Positions 26,335 through 35,250 of a DNA stretch of 64,000 nucleotides are shown here, piece by piece. This DNA is from Terrisporobacter petrolearius (GTDB lineage Bacteria > Bacillota > Clostridia > Peptostreptococcales > Peptostreptococcaceae), in contig NZ_JAHZMO010000002.1 of NCBI RefSeq assembly GCF_020748185.1, positions 124,001 through 188,000 on the forward strand, written 5' to 3'. A program made the translations under genes and the position numbers. The notes under the pieces are model-generated. The model did no database searches. It was given only the letters and a program-made list of their open reading frames with translations, and was not told the DNA's origin. How positions within the stretch are numbered: the first letter of the stretch is position 1; the number at the start of each line of letters is the position of its first letter.

Positions 26335-27333
26335 TTAGCTAAATAATTTAAACATTCCCCTCTTTTGTGCAATTTCTAAAACTTTATTTGTTATTACTCT
26401 ATAAGGTCCACTTTTGGTTATTTTAAGAGTTAAAAAATCTCCTTTTTTTAAACGAATTTCTCTTTCACCATCAAGAGCAAGTATGCAATTTTCTCCTATA
26501 TAAGAACTGTAATCTTGATCTAAAAAACATCTTTTATTATTAGATACCTTAACTTCTTGCAGTACTCCTGCTGCCAATGGTACTAAGTAAGAATCACCTT
26601 TTTTATTTACTTCTACACTGTAACCATAGTTATCTGTGGGAGTAACTATTTCAACAGATCCTGCTATAGTAGAAAATCCTATACTGGCTGGATGGCAACG
26701 TGTTACCATTACAGATTTTATTCTCTTTGTATCCCAAATAGCGCGAGAACCTAATACTATGTCGGAGGAAATGACTACATCAATTAAAGCAATATCCTTT
26801 TTTTCATTATTAACGTATACTTCTACACACTTATCTTTTATACAAGTTTCTTCTTTTTCACCCAATAAAGATGTTGCTACCGCTGCCATACCTGCAACAG
26901 TTCCCTCAATCATAGATGGATATACGTTATTAGTTCCTGTTGAAACAGGTAATATAGGCGTATTCACAATGCCTTTTGCCACAGCACGGCTAGTTCCATC
27001 TCCACCTAATACTATAATGCAACCCACATTTAGCTTTTCCATACATTGAGCAGCTATTGTGGAATCTTGTGAACATGCATTAATAGGTATGTCTAGTATG
27101 GTACACTTAGCTTTTAATACACCTTTAGAATCAAGTTCATTTATAACTTTGTATCCTATTTGATAATAATCTGGCATAAATATTATTTCATCTATTCCTA
27201 AAGCTTGGGAGCCTAATACTATTCTTTTTACTATGTTTACTTTTTCATTGTTATCTATAACTGTGGCATAAGAAACTAATCTTCTTATATCCTTACCAGA
27301 TGCTGGATTTGCAATAATACCAATTGATGACAC
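26335..27333 (-). CDS. acoX: AcoX-like ATP-NAD kinase family protein
   Basis: About 332 residues of the NAD/diacylglycerol kinase superfamily: SIGIIANPASGKDIRRLV at the N-terminus, the GGDGT motif in IIVLGGDGTSRAVAKG near 105 and VSTGTNNVYPSMIEGTVAG. Proteins of this type (AcoX) occur in acetoin dehydrogenase clusters of several bacteria; their exact substrate is unsettled. The start is probably the GTG at 27333, 8 bases after GGGAGG; the ATG two codons earlier is only 2 bases from that site. Lies between acoB and acoC. Confidence 0.83.
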   Translation of the reverse strand: MSSIGIIANPASGKDIRRLVSYATVIDNNEKVNIVKRIVLGSQALGIDEIIFMPDYYQIGYKVINELDSKGVLKAKCTILDIPINACSQDSTIAAQCMEKLNVGCIIVLGGDGTSRAVAKGIVNTPILPVSTGTNNVYPSMIEGTVAGMAAVATSLLGEKEETCIKDKCVEVYVNNEKKDIALIDVVISSDIVLGSRAIWDTKRIKSVMVTRCHPASIGFSTIAGSVEIVTPTDNYGYSVEVNKKGDSYLVPLAAGVLQEVKVSNNKRCFLDQDYSSYIGENCILALDGEREIRLKKGDFLTLKITKSGPYRVITNKVLEIAQKRGMFKLFS

Positions 27334-27386
27334 TGGCATCTCCTCCCTAATATTATTAATTGACTTTACTCAAATTTTTATTAAAT

Positions 27387-28355
27387 TTAAAAATTATTAT
27401 TTATTCCTGCAATTATGTCTTTTGAATTAGGTAATACATATTGTTCAAGTCCTGTAGCAAAAGGTATTGGTGTATTAAGTGATCCTATTCTAACAACAGG
27501 TGCATCTAGACAATCAAAAAACTCCTCTGCTATTATTGCAGAAATTTCACCTGCATAACTACCACGTTTAACTTCTTCTGTAACAATCACTACCTTATTA
27601 GTTTTGTTAATAGACTCTTCTATTAATTTTTTATCTAATGGATAAAGTGTTCTTGGATCTAATACCTCGCACTCTATTCCCTCTTTTGACAATTCTTTCG
27701 CAGCAATTAAAGCTTCGTGAACCATTTTTCCTGTAGCTATAATTGTTATATCATCACCACTACGTTTAATATCACCTTTTCCAAGTGGTATTGGTTGGAA
27801 ATTTTCCACATCACCTTTCATAGCATACATTGCTTTATGTTCTATAAACATAACTGGATTATCATCATCAATAGCTGATAACATTAATCCTAATGCATCT
27901 TGTGGTGTTGAAGGATATACTACTTTAAGACCTGGTACATGAGTAAGCCAAGCTTCTAATGATTGTGAATGTTGAGCCGCCGCAGATACACCTGCTCCTG
28001 AAGGAAGACGAACGACCATTGGCATAGAAATACGTCCACCAAACATATATCTCATTTTTGCTGCTTGATTTACTAATTGATCCATTCCTACTGTCAAGAA
28101 ATCTACAAACATTAATTCTGCAATTGGTTTAAGGCCTGTAGCCGCTGCTCCTACTGCACAACCTATAATAACACCTTCTGAAATAGGAGTATCTCTAACT
28201 CTCTCTCCTCCAAATTCATTAAACATTCCAGCTGTAACACCAAAGCATCCACCAAAAGTTCCTACATCTTCGCCAAATACTACTATGCTGTTGTCTTCTC
28301 TCATACGTGTGCTCATACCTTCTCTTATTGCTTCACCGTAAGTCATATTTCTCAT
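27387..28355 (-). CDS. acoB: Acetoin:DCPIP oxidoreductase/acetoin dehydrogenase E1 beta
   Basis: 322 residues, the transketolase-like beta subunit. MTYGEAIREGMSTRMREDNS, VFGEDVGTFGGCFGVT (TPP-contact Glu) and RVRDTPISEGVIIGCAVGAA are diagnostic; LPSGAGVSAAAQHSQSLEAW and VYPSTPQDALGLM follow, and the C-terminal transketolase domain reads VKRGSYAGEISAIIAE. Family sequences for acetoin and pyruvate E1 are close, and the acetoin assignment rests on acoX, acoR and the sigma-54 promoter. Overlaps acoA by 4 bases. Confidence 0.9.
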   Translation of the reverse strand: MRNMTYGEAIREGMSTRMREDNSIVVFGEDVGTFGGCFGVTAGMFNEFGGERVRDTPISEGVIIGCAVGAAATGLKPIAELMFVDFLTVGMDQLVNQAAKMRYMFGGRISMPMVVRLPSGAGVSAAAQHSQSLEAWLTHVPGLKVVYPSTPQDALGLMLSAIDDDNPVMFIEHKAMYAMKGDVENFQPIPLGKGDIKRSGDDITIIATGKMVHEALIAAKELSKEGIECEVLDPRTLYPLDKKLIEESINKTNKVVIVTEEVKRGSYAGEISAIIAEEFFDCLDAPVVRIGSLNTPIPFATGLEQYVLPNSKDIIAGINNNF

Positions 28356-29338
28356 CTATTTCGCACCTCCTCTATAATATCAGAGTAAATATCTTCCACT
28401 GCACTTTCCAAACTAGGTTCAGGACTTTCCATGGCAAATTGTATAGCCTCTTTTATTTCCTTATTAATATCTTCATCTATTTTATTAATTTCATCTTGAG
28501 TTACAACTTCGTTTTCAAGCATAAAACTTATCATTCTTTTAACTGGATCTTTTTCTAGCCACTGTTTTTGCTCTTCAGCTGGTTTATAATTAGCTGGATC
28601 ACCTTCAAAATGTCCACGATGACGATAAGTTTTGCATTCTATTAATGTAGGACCATAACCATCTCTTGCATGTTTTACAGCTTCTTCAACTGCCTCAAAA
28701 ACAGCAAATACATCATTTCCATCTATTGCAATCCCAGGTATTCCATAAGCATTGCCACGATCTGCTATATCTTTTATACTTTGATGCTTCGCCTGACTCA
28801 TGGATATTCCGTAATAGTTATTTTCACATACAAAAACAACTGGAAGTTTCCATATACTAGCTAAATTTAAGGCTTCATGGAAAGTACCTTGATTTGTAGA
28901 TGCATCGCCAAAGAAACATACGCATATTTGATTACTACCTTTGTATTTAGCAGATAATCCTGCTCCTACTGCAATATTGTGACCTGCTCCTACTATACCA
29001 TTTGCTCCAAGTATACCTTTTGAAGCATCTGCTATATGCATAGATCCACCTTTGCCTTTGCAGTATCCAGTTGCTTTTCCAAAAAGTTCAGCCATCATTG
29101 ATTTTAAATCTCCACCTTTTGCAATCATATGGCCGTGACCACGATGAGTACTTGTAATATAGTCATCTTTATTAAGATGTTGACATACACCAGTAGCTAC
29201 TGCTTCTTCCCCAATATATAAATGTACAAATCCTGGTATTTTACCTTCTGAAAAAAGGTTCATAGCTGTAGTTTCAAATTCTCTTATTTTCTTCATACAA
29301 GTATACATCTCAACTACATTATTTTTGTTTATGTCCAT
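28352..29338 (-). CDS. acoA: Acetoin dehydrogenase E1 alpha, TPP-dependent
   Basis: 328 residues. The TPP/Mg motif is GDASTNQGTFHEALNLAS followed by WKLPVVFVCENN near residue 145-175. HLYIGEEAVATGVCQHL, STHRGHGHMIAKGGD and TYRHRGHFEGDP carry the conserved active-site and phosphorylation-loop-type histidines. Forms the E1 heterotetramer with AcoB, cleaving acetoin to acetaldehyde and hydroxyethyl-TPP. AAGGGGGG precedes the ATG, 40 bases after the Lin0512-family gene. Confidence 0.92.
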   Translation of the reverse strand: MDINKNNVVEMYTCMKKIREFETTAMNLFSEGKIPGFVHLYIGEEAVATGVCQHLNKDDYITSTHRGHGHMIAKGGDLKSMMAELFGKATGYCKGKGGSMHIADASKGILGANGIVGAGHNIAVGAGLSAKYKGSNQICVCFFGDASTNQGTFHEALNLASIWKLPVVFVCENNYYGISMSQAKHQSIKDIADRGNAYGIPGIAIDGNDVFAVFEAVEEAVKHARDGYGPTLIECKTYRHRGHFEGDPANYKPAEEQKQWLEKDPVKRMISFMLENEVVTQDEINKIDEDINKEIKEAIQFAMESPEPSLESAVEDIYSDIIEEVRNR

Positions 29339-29378
29339 TTAAAGTTTCCCCCCTTATTTTTTAATAAATATTTTACAT

Positions 29379-29744
29379 TTAGTCTAAAATATTTACCTCA
29401 ATACACGCCAAAGCTACTTCAATACTTTCATCTTTATCGTTGAATTTTGCTAAAAAAATTCCTGGTGCCTTCATTCCACCCTGTATAGTTTTCACATTCA
29501 CTTTTCCTACAGGCAAGTATGTAGCTACCTTATCACCATCTACCTCATCAGGCTTTGTTACTGCTAAAGTAAGATCAATAACCACCTTTTCATCTAAATC
29601 TTGTAGGTTTAGAATTTCCAACAGTCCACAAAGGCAGCTTTTAGATGTGGCGTCTTTTACTGCTTTAATGCATGCATTTGTAACGTCTTGTCCATGAAAG
29701 TCTAAGCCTAAACCAAACTCAATTATATATCTTCCCGTAATCAT
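29379..29744 (-). CDS. Lin0512-family small protein, first gene of the aco operon
   Basis: 121 residues, resembling the uncharacterised Lin0512 family: RYIIEFGLGLDFHGQDVTNA, then CLCGLLEILNL and VATYLPVGKVNVKTIQGGMK. Cytoplasmic, no membrane segments, probably a small alpha-beta fold. The ATG directly follows AAGGGGG with almost no spacing, so the true start may lie slightly downstream. As the first gene behind the sigma-54 promoter it should be made with the acetoin dehydrogenase; a metabolic accessory role is inferred. Confidence 0.75.
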   Translation of the reverse strand: MITGRYIIEFGLGLDFHGQDVTNACIKAVKDATSKSCLCGLLEILNLQDLDEKVVIDLTLAVTKPDEVDGDKVATYLPVGKVNVKTIQGGMKAPGIFLAKFNDKDESIEVALACIEVNILD

Positions 29745-29786
29745 CCCCCTTATAAATGTGTATTTATGTTTTCACATTTATTTAGA

Positions 29787-29804
29787 TAGCAATTGTCATG
29801 CCAA
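29787..29804 (-). promoter_or_regulatory. Sigma-54 promoter of the aco operon
   Basis: TTGGCATGACAATTGCTA matches the -24/-12 consensus, with GG (29801-29802) and GC (29789-29790) exactly 10 bases apart. It lies 43 bases before the first operon gene and is adjacent to the gene for a sigma-54 activator. Confidence 0.92.
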
Positions 29805-29884
29805 TTGTAAAATTTTTCTTTATAAATAGATTAATACTCGCTTCAAGTTATTGATTCTTCTGTGTTTATACAAATAAAATAAAA

Positions 29885-29924
29885 AAAGATATGCTTGAAG
29901 TCTAATAAGCTCAAGCATATCTTT
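29885..29924 (-). terminator. Terminator between acoR and the aco operon
   Basis: Perfect 14-bp stem (29885-29898 with 29911-29924) with A/T runs at both sides. On the minus strand it ends acoR transcription before the sigma-54 promoter. Confidence 0.85.
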
Positions 29925-29934
29925 TTACGATTTT

Positions 29935-29950
29935 GATACAAATTTGTATC
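29935..29950. promoter_or_regulatory. Palindrome, candidate AcoR upstream activating site
   Basis: GATACAAATTTGTATC is a perfect 16-base palindrome located about 130 bases upstream of the -24 element, the usual distance for a sigma-54 enhancer site. A further GTATCA half-like word follows at 29957-29962. The link to AcoR is inference. Confidence 0.6.
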
Positions 29951-29992
29951 ACTATGTATCATAATAATTATATTTTCTCAATTATGAGAATT

Positions 29993-31954
29993 TTATTGTT
30001 TCAACATTTGAGAAACTTTTATTTTTTTAACATCAATTTTAAATTTTTTTATTCGTCTATAAAGAGAGGCTCTACTAATTTCAAGACTTTTAGCTGCCAA
30101 CTCCACATTTCCATTAGTTTTTTCTAATATATGTTTTATATTTTTACACTCTAACTCATCCAAAGAAGTTTCTCGATTATGAGAATTAATGAGACTACCG
30201 GACATATTATTCTCACTATCGCAAATAAAATCATCTGCAGTTATAATTTGACTATTGCACAAATAAAATGCTCTTTCTATATAATTTTGAAGTTCTCTTA
30301 TATTTCCTGGCCAGTTATACTCTACAAGTTTTTGCAAAAACTCTGAACTCATGTATTTTTTTTGATCTGGATATCTTTCATTAAAGTGATTTAGAAATTT
30401 TTCAGCGCAATAACAAATATCATTTGGTCTATCCCTTAATGGTGGAATATCTAGTTTTAATACATTGAATCTAAAATATAAATCTTGCCTAAATCTTTTT
30501 TTCTCAATTTCTAGTCTTAAATTTCTATTTGTCGCAACTATTATTCTAATATCTAACTCTTTTTCATAATTTGCACCTAGTCTTCGTACTCTATGCATTT
30601 GTACTATTCTTAACAATTTGGCTTGGAATTCAAGTGGCATTTCACCAATTTCATCTAAAAATATGGTACCATGATTAGCAAGCTCAAACTTTCCAGGATT
30701 CCCTTCTTTTAATGCTCCTGTAAATGCACCTTTTTCATAACCAAATAATTCACTTTCTACTAAGTCCCTCGGTAGAGACGAGCAGTTTACTGCAACAAAT
30801 GGTCCATTAAATCTATTGCTTGCATTATGTATTGATTGAGCAAACAACTCTTTTCCTGTACCACTTTCTCCTTCTATAAGTATACAACCATCATATCTTG
30901 CATACTTTTTTGCTAACTGAACTATCTTTTTCATATTTTGGTCTGTAAAATATATATCATCAAATGTATAAGTGGCACGATTTCCTGTAACTTTATTTAC
31001 TGTTTTTAATAAATGTTCTAACTTTTTTAGTGCTATAGAATATCCTGTTACTTTTCCATCAGTAATTATTGTAGATACATGAACACTGCAATTCAAAATT
31101 TTATCATTTAAATTAATCTTGCAATCATTAAAAGTAGTTGATTTTCTAGTGTTCCACGAAGCAACATTATCCCAATCAATATCATTTATAATTTTTCTAA
31201 AATCTAATGAATTAAGGTCATTTAAATTTTCTTCTAAAATTTTCTCTCCTGATTTATTAATCCAAATGCTTTTAAAAAACTTATCTAATAAAATTATTCC
31301 ATCTGAGCTTCCGTCTAAAGCTGTTTTCATTATTTCAAAACTATGCTTTTGTTTAATTTCTTTCTCAATTGCAAAGGCTGCAGCAACTACTATTCCCAAA
31401 GAGTGTGAAAATACATCTTTTGCATCACCTGATACATCTATACATCCTACTATTTCTCCATTTATCCCATGAATTGGTGTGGCAGAACAAGTCCATCCAT
31501 GCTGCACTTCACAGTAATGCTGTGCACCTGCCATTTGCATAGCGACATCTTGATCTAGAGCTACTCCTATAGCATTACTCCCAACTATTTCATCTGTCCA
31601 TAGTTGTCCTGGTTCCAATTTCAGATCTTTTGCCTTTTTATTTACAGTTTCGTCACCCATAGTTTCTATAATATATCCACAGCTATCAGTTAAAACAAGT
31701 AAAAAATGTGAGTCTCTTACTATTTGTAGTAGATTATTCATTATTGGTATTGCAATATCAATAAGCCACTTATTTTCTTCTCTTATACTCTTTAGTACCT
31801 TTTCGTCTACAGCCTTACCCCTACCTCCGTAAGGATCTACATTGTTATACTTACATTTTTTCCATGAAATAGCCACGTTTTTCTGTACAGACTTATCTAT
31901 TTTATTATGATTAATGAATAATTCCCAATTTTTTCTCATCATTCCCAGATCCAT
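29993..31954 (-). CDS. acoR: Sigma-54-dependent transcriptional activator of acetoin catabolism
   Basis: 653 residues. An N-terminal GAF-type sensor (VLTDSCGYIIETMGDE, then LGVALDQ-like IVGSNAIGVALDQ), a PAS-like middle, then the AAA+ domain: Walker A EGESGTGKELFAQSIHNAS near 345, the sigma-54 contact loop ELFGYEKGAFTGALKEG, Walker B GTIFLDEIGEMP and the R-finger region. The C-terminal Fis-type helix-turn-helix is NVELAAKSLEISRASLYRRI. Divides from its target operon by a terminator and a palindrome. GGGGGAGA precedes the ATG. It should open the promoter at 29787-29804 when acetoin is present. Confidence 0.93.
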   Translation of the reverse strand: MDLGMMRKNWELFINHNKIDKSVQKNVAISWKKCKYNNVDPYGGRGKAVDEKVLKSIREENKWLIDIAIPIMNNLLQIVRDSHFLLVLTDSCGYIIETMGDETVNKKAKDLKLEPGQLWTDEIVGSNAIGVALDQDVAMQMAGAQHYCEVQHGWTCSATPIHGINGEIVGCIDVSGDAKDVFSHSLGIVVAAAFAIEKEIKQKHSFEIMKTALDGSSDGIILLDKFFKSIWINKSGEKILEENLNDLNSLDFRKIINDIDWDNVASWNTRKSTTFNDCKINLNDKILNCSVHVSTIITDGKVTGYSIALKKLEHLLKTVNKVTGNRATYTFDDIYFTDQNMKKIVQLAKKYARYDGCILIEGESGTGKELFAQSIHNASNRFNGPFVAVNCSSLPRDLVESELFGYEKGAFTGALKEGNPGKFELANHGTIFLDEIGEMPLEFQAKLLRIVQMHRVRRLGANYEKELDIRIIVATNRNLRLEIEKKRFRQDLYFRFNVLKLDIPPLRDRPNDICYCAEKFLNHFNERYPDQKKYMSSEFLQKLVEYNWPGNIRELQNYIERAFYLCNSQIITADDFICDSENNMSGSLINSHNRETSLDELECKNIKHILEKTNGNVELAAKSLEISRASLYRRIKKFKIDVKKIKVSQMLKQ

Positions 31955-32127
31955 AAATATATCTCCCCCATTTCCTTTGATTAAATCAATTTTTTAAATA
32001 TGAGTTTAATCAATATATGATTTGACTGATTATAAATGTTTCTGCTAATGATTATTTTCTATAGATATATTCATTACTCCTTTTATAATATACTTCATAA
32101 ATTATTTGTATTCGAAAAAAACATATG

Positions 32128-32168
32128 AAAAACCTGCTTCACTAATAAATAGCGTTGCAGGCTTTTTT
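32128..32168 (-). terminator. Terminator after the DUF2812/PadR operon
   Basis: 9-bp stem (32129-32137 with 32157-32165) with flanking A and T runs, 18 bases beyond the stop at 32186. Confidence 0.75.
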
Positions 32169-32185
32169 AATTTTTATTATTTACT

Positions 32186-33496
32186 TTACTCCCATTCAAG
32201 GCACTTATCTTTAATAAATTTTTTATTGTCTTTAATAAAATCTATACTTCCTGAAACACAAATAACTCTGTCTTTATATCTAAGTAGATACCCATTATTA
32301 GATTTATTGTCTTTATAAACTTTTAAAGCACCCCAGTCATTGTCCTTTACTTCAACATAATCATGATATTTATAAAGCTTTAAATAAGAATTGAAAACCT
32401 TGTATAATACCCATTTATATTTACTTTTACATATTTCATAATCAAAATATTCCTTACTAGGTTCACTGTTATAGTCATAAAATTCAACATTATTAAATTT
32501 ATCATAGTAATATTTATAATTACTAGCAAGGAAAGATTCTGATCTTGCATAATATAAATTAGTATTTTTTATTTTAATATTTTCAAAATCATTTATACTC
32601 ATAACTACTGGATGGTTGGGGTCTCCCACATAATTTACCATATTTTTTCCAGTGACAAAAATATTTGCAGACAAAAATACGCCAACTACAAATATGATAG
32701 TTCCTAATATTTTGCTTACTTTTTTATACTTTGATAGTGTTATGTTTATAAATTTAATAATAAAAATCATAAGTAAAAATGTGACAATAGGAATATATAT
32801 ATATGCTACATTGTTTATCTCATCACCAATTATATTAAACATAAAAAGGATAAACATACTTATACAAACTTTCGCAAAAGCATTGTGTATTTTAAATGAT
32901 TTACATGAAATATACTTTATATCTTCTCCCAGCTTTAAGGCTTTTTTAGATTTAAAATACCATATTCCATGTCTTATTGTCCACGATATATATATAAATA
33001 TTGATAATAATAAAGTCATCATTGCAACTAAAGAAAAATTGTTTGATATTTCAATAAAAAATTTATAACCTAAATTAAATATAAGATTATATACCCACAT
33101 TGTAGCAATAAAAATATAAGAAAGTATATTTATCAATATAAATTTACGCATTTTCTTTATTATTATTTCTTCATCAGTATGTATAGGTGTTGTGTTTTCA
33201 TCTTTGGTATAGAATATAAGGTATTTGCCATAACTTGAACATAAATGTGTCCAACCTCCTGCTTCACAATACTCTATATATTCTCGTTCAGAACCATTTT
33301 TAATATTATCAGTAAAGTTATCAACTGCAAATTTACACTTAACTGGTGGTGATTTTTTAAAGATAAAAAGTCCACACTTTATGTCAGATAACATCCACCC
33401 TTCTAATGCTTTTTCTTCTAAATATTCTTCTACAGCTTTACACTCATGTTCTCTAAAGAACAAAAACTCAGCAAGCATATTTTTACTTATTCTCAT
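32186..33496 (-). CDS. DUF2812 family membrane protein, long form
   Basis: 436 residues from the ATG at 33496, which follows GGGAGG by 5 bases. Residues 1-125 are the DUF2812 domain (CKAVEEYLEEKALEGWMLSD, EYIEYCEAGGWTHLCSSYGKY, TTPIHTDEEIIIKKMRK). Then come about five membrane helices and an outer or cytoplasmic C-terminal half of about 150 residues that resembles a bacterial PH-like fold only loosely. It overlaps padR by 14 bases. Such proteins usually travel with PadR regulators and appear to be their targets; the molecular function is unknown. Confidence 0.82.
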   Translation of the reverse strand: MRISKNMLAEFLFFREHECKAVEEYLEEKALEGWMLSDIKCGLFIFKKSPPVKCKFAVDNFTDNIKNGSEREYIEYCEAGGWTHLCSSYGKYLIFYTKDENTTPIHTDEEIIIKKMRKFILINILSYIFIATMWVYNLIFNLGYKFFIEISNNFSLVAMMTLLLSIFIYISWTIRHGIWYFKSKKALKLGEDIKYISCKSFKIHNAFAKVCISMFILFMFNIIGDEINNVAYIYIPIVTFLLMIFIIKFINITLSKYKKVSKILGTIIFVVGVFLSANIFVTGKNMVNYVGDPNHPVVMSINDFENIKIKNTNLYYARSESFLASNYKYYYDKFNNVEFYDYNSEPSKEYFDYEICKSKYKWVLYKVFNSYLKLYKYHDYVEVKDNDWGALKVYKDNKSNNGYLLRYKDRVICVSGSIDFIKDNKKFIKDKCLEWE

Positions 33497-33809
33497 GATT
33501 TCCTCCCATATACTTTGCCCCTTCATCTACCATGGATTTAAGTCGCATGTATTCTTTATTTAAAGCTTCATATCCTTCCTGGGTTATTATATAACTTCTT
33601 TTTCTTCCATCTACTGCTGTTTCTTTTATTAGCCCAGAGCTTTCAAACTTGCCCAGTAGGGCGTATAAGGTTCCTGGTCCTACTGATATTCTACCTTCAG
33701 ATATGTGCTCGACTTTTTTCATAATGTCTACACCACAACATTCATTTGTTAAGGCTAGTAATACATAATACATGGGTTCTGATAGTGTCTGAAGTTGCTT
33801 TCTAGCCAT
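33483..33809 (-). CDS. PadR family transcriptional regulator
   Basis: 108 residues. The winged helix is typical: LSEPMYYVLLALTNECCGVD, then GPGTLYALLGKFESSGLIKE and GRKRSYIITQEGYEALNKEY. It is short, a PadR-s2-type protein without an added dimerisation domain. GGGAGG lies 7 bases before the ATG at 33809. It is flanked by two DUF2812 genes and is probably autoregulatory through palindromes at 34647-34660 and 34710-34723. Confidence 0.92.
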   Translation of the reverse strand: MARKQLQTLSEPMYYVLLALTNECCGVDIMKKVEHISEGRISVGPGTLYALLGKFESSGLIKETAVDGRKRSYIITQEGYEALNKEYMRLKSMVDEGAKYMGGNHENK

Positions 33810-33834
33810 TTTTAAACCTCCCAACTATTTGATG

Positions 33835-34593
33835 TTAATTTATAATTATTTTAATAATTTTTACTAAATAAAAAATTGCTGCCAAAATAACTAATACTGT
33901 TCCTAAAATTGTATCTAAATTAGTAAAGCTTCCTATTAAAATTATTATTAATATTGAAAGCGTTATTACTACAAGATCAAAATATGCCATCTTTATTTTA
34001 AATTCTTTAAGAGTTAGGTATTTTACATCTTCTTTTTGTTTGATACATTTACTAGATTTGACATACCATAAACCTGTTCTTATAAGATCCACAACTAGCC
34101 ATGTAATAAATATGACAGAAACCATTAGAAGTAATAGATAGCCATCACCATAAGATTCTATGTTATTACCCCAATTAGGTACAAAAGCGTCATATACATT
34201 GGAACCTATTAAATAAAGGCTCCATAGAAATAGAAATAAATATACTAGCATTGATTTACGTACTTTTTTTAAAACCACTTCTTCATCTGTATGTATAGGT
34301 GTTATATTTTCTTCTTCACTGGAAAATACCAAATACTTATTAGTTTCACATATATACTTCCACCCACTGGCTTCACAATACTCTTTGTACTCACCCGTTT
34401 TTAGCTCAGTAAATATATCTACAGTATATTTAATTTTGGTAGGCTTTCCTTTTTTAAATACAAAAAATCCAGCGTTTCTATCTTCTAATATCCACCCCTC
34501 TAGGGCTTTTTCTTCTAAATACTCTTCTAAGGCCTCACATTCATTTTCTTTAAACAAAACTAATTTAATAAATGTATTTTTGCTTATTTTCAT
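33835..34593 (-). CDS. DUF2812 family membrane protein, short form
   Basis: 252 residues. The first 125 residues repeat the DUF2812 pattern (CEALEEYLEEKALEGWILED, EYKEYCEASGWKYICETNKY, TPIHTDEEVVLKKVRK), followed by about five hydrophobic helices. It is a paralogue of the protein at 32186-33496 without that protein's C-terminal extension. First gene of the operon; GGGAGG precedes the ATG. Likely acts as a membrane sensor or stress protein repressed by PadR; this is inference. Confidence 0.82.
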   Translation of the reverse strand: MKISKNTFIKLVLFKENECEALEEYLEEKALEGWILEDRNAGFFVFKKGKPTKIKYTVDIFTELKTGEYKEYCEASGWKYICETNKYLVFSSEEENITPIHTDEEVVLKKVRKSMLVYLFLFLWSLYLIGSNVYDAFVPNWGNNIESYGDGYLLLLMVSVIFITWLVVDLIRTGLWYVKSSKCIKQKEDVKYLTLKEFKIKMAYFDLVVITLSILIIILIGSFTNLDTILGTVLVILAAIFYLVKIIKIIIN

Positions 34594-34646
34594 AATATAC
34601 CTCCCTATTTTTTAGGTTTATGAATAAAAAATTAAGCCATTGTAAT

Positions 34647-34660
34647 ATCGAGTATCGATA
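34647..34660. promoter_or_regulatory. Candidate PadR operator, distal copy
   Basis: ATCGAGTATCGATA with flanking T forms TATCGA-GTA-TCGATA, perfect 6-bp arms around GTA. It lies in the 5' untranslated region between the promoter and the first DUF2812 gene. Confidence 0.65.
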
Positions 34661-34701
34661 ATAATATATAAAAAAAATCTGCAACTTATATATTTATTTA
34701 A

Positions 34702-34730
34702 ATAATAACATCGAGTATCGATATTGTCAA
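34702..34730 (-). promoter_or_regulatory. Promoter of the DUF2812-PadR operon with operator in its spacer
   Basis: TTGACA (34725-34730), 17-base spacer, TATTAT (34702-34707). The spacer contains the second copy of ATCGAGTATCGATA (34710-34723), so a bound dimer would block RNA polymerase. The two copies are centred 63 bases apart, about six helical turns, which would allow looping. Confidence 0.8.
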
Positions 34731-34826
34731 TAAATTCCATTAGCATAACATTAAATTTATTATGTTTATGAAATAAATAAAAACATAAGATACTATGGTA
34801 ATAGAATAATCATTAATTAAGTAGAG

Positions 34827-34860
34827 CAAAATCACGATAGTTTTATCTATCGTGATTTTG
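34827..34860 (-). terminator. Terminator overlapping the end of a small membrane protein gene
   Basis: Perfect 14-bp stem (34827-34840 with 34847-34860). The stop codon (34843-34845) lies in its loop, so the last five codons form one arm of the terminator. Compact but not rare in clostridia. Confidence 0.75.
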
Positions 34861-35118
34861 TTCTTTCTTTTTCTTTTTTTTCTCTTCAGTCATTATTGTC
34901 AATTCTCTTACAAAAAAGTAAAATGTACCTATTACTCCAATTACGCCTACTAAAGCTAATATCACATTTAGAAAATTCATTTCCTCAAGTCCAACATATA
35001 AGCCTACTCCCTTATAGGTTACTAATTTCCAACTAATATTCGCTAAAATTATTACTATTACATATGTGATATATCTTTTTAAATAAGCCATTATATTTTT
35101 CTTTGTTTCTTCCTTCAT
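34843..35118 (-). CDS. Small membrane protein, 91 residues
   Basis: Not recognised. Two membrane helices (YITYVIVIILANISWKLVTY at about 16-35 and VILALVGVIGVIGTFYFFV at about 51-70) and a strongly basic C-terminal tail with KKKKKK. AGGGGTGG precedes the ATG. Monocistronic. The basic tail should be cytoplasmic. Confidence 0.75.
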   Translation of the reverse strand: MKEETKKNIMAYLKRYITYVIVIILANISWKLVTYKGVGLYVGLEEMNFLNVILALVGVIGVIGTFYFFVRELTIMTEEKKKKKKEQNHDR

Positions 35119-35250
35119 AAAGCCACCCCTAAAAATATATCTTTATAAGGTTTTATATTTATTATGTTATTTTGTAATAGATTATAACACATTTAAAAAA
35201 AGTCCTAAAAATTAGACTTTTACTTACTACATCCCTAGCTAATTGCTAAA

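Noticed and set aside
34647-34723. CRISPR-like repeat pair (ATCGAGTATCGATA)
   Set aside because: Only two 14-base copies, palindromic, sitting in a promoter: operator rather than CRISPR.
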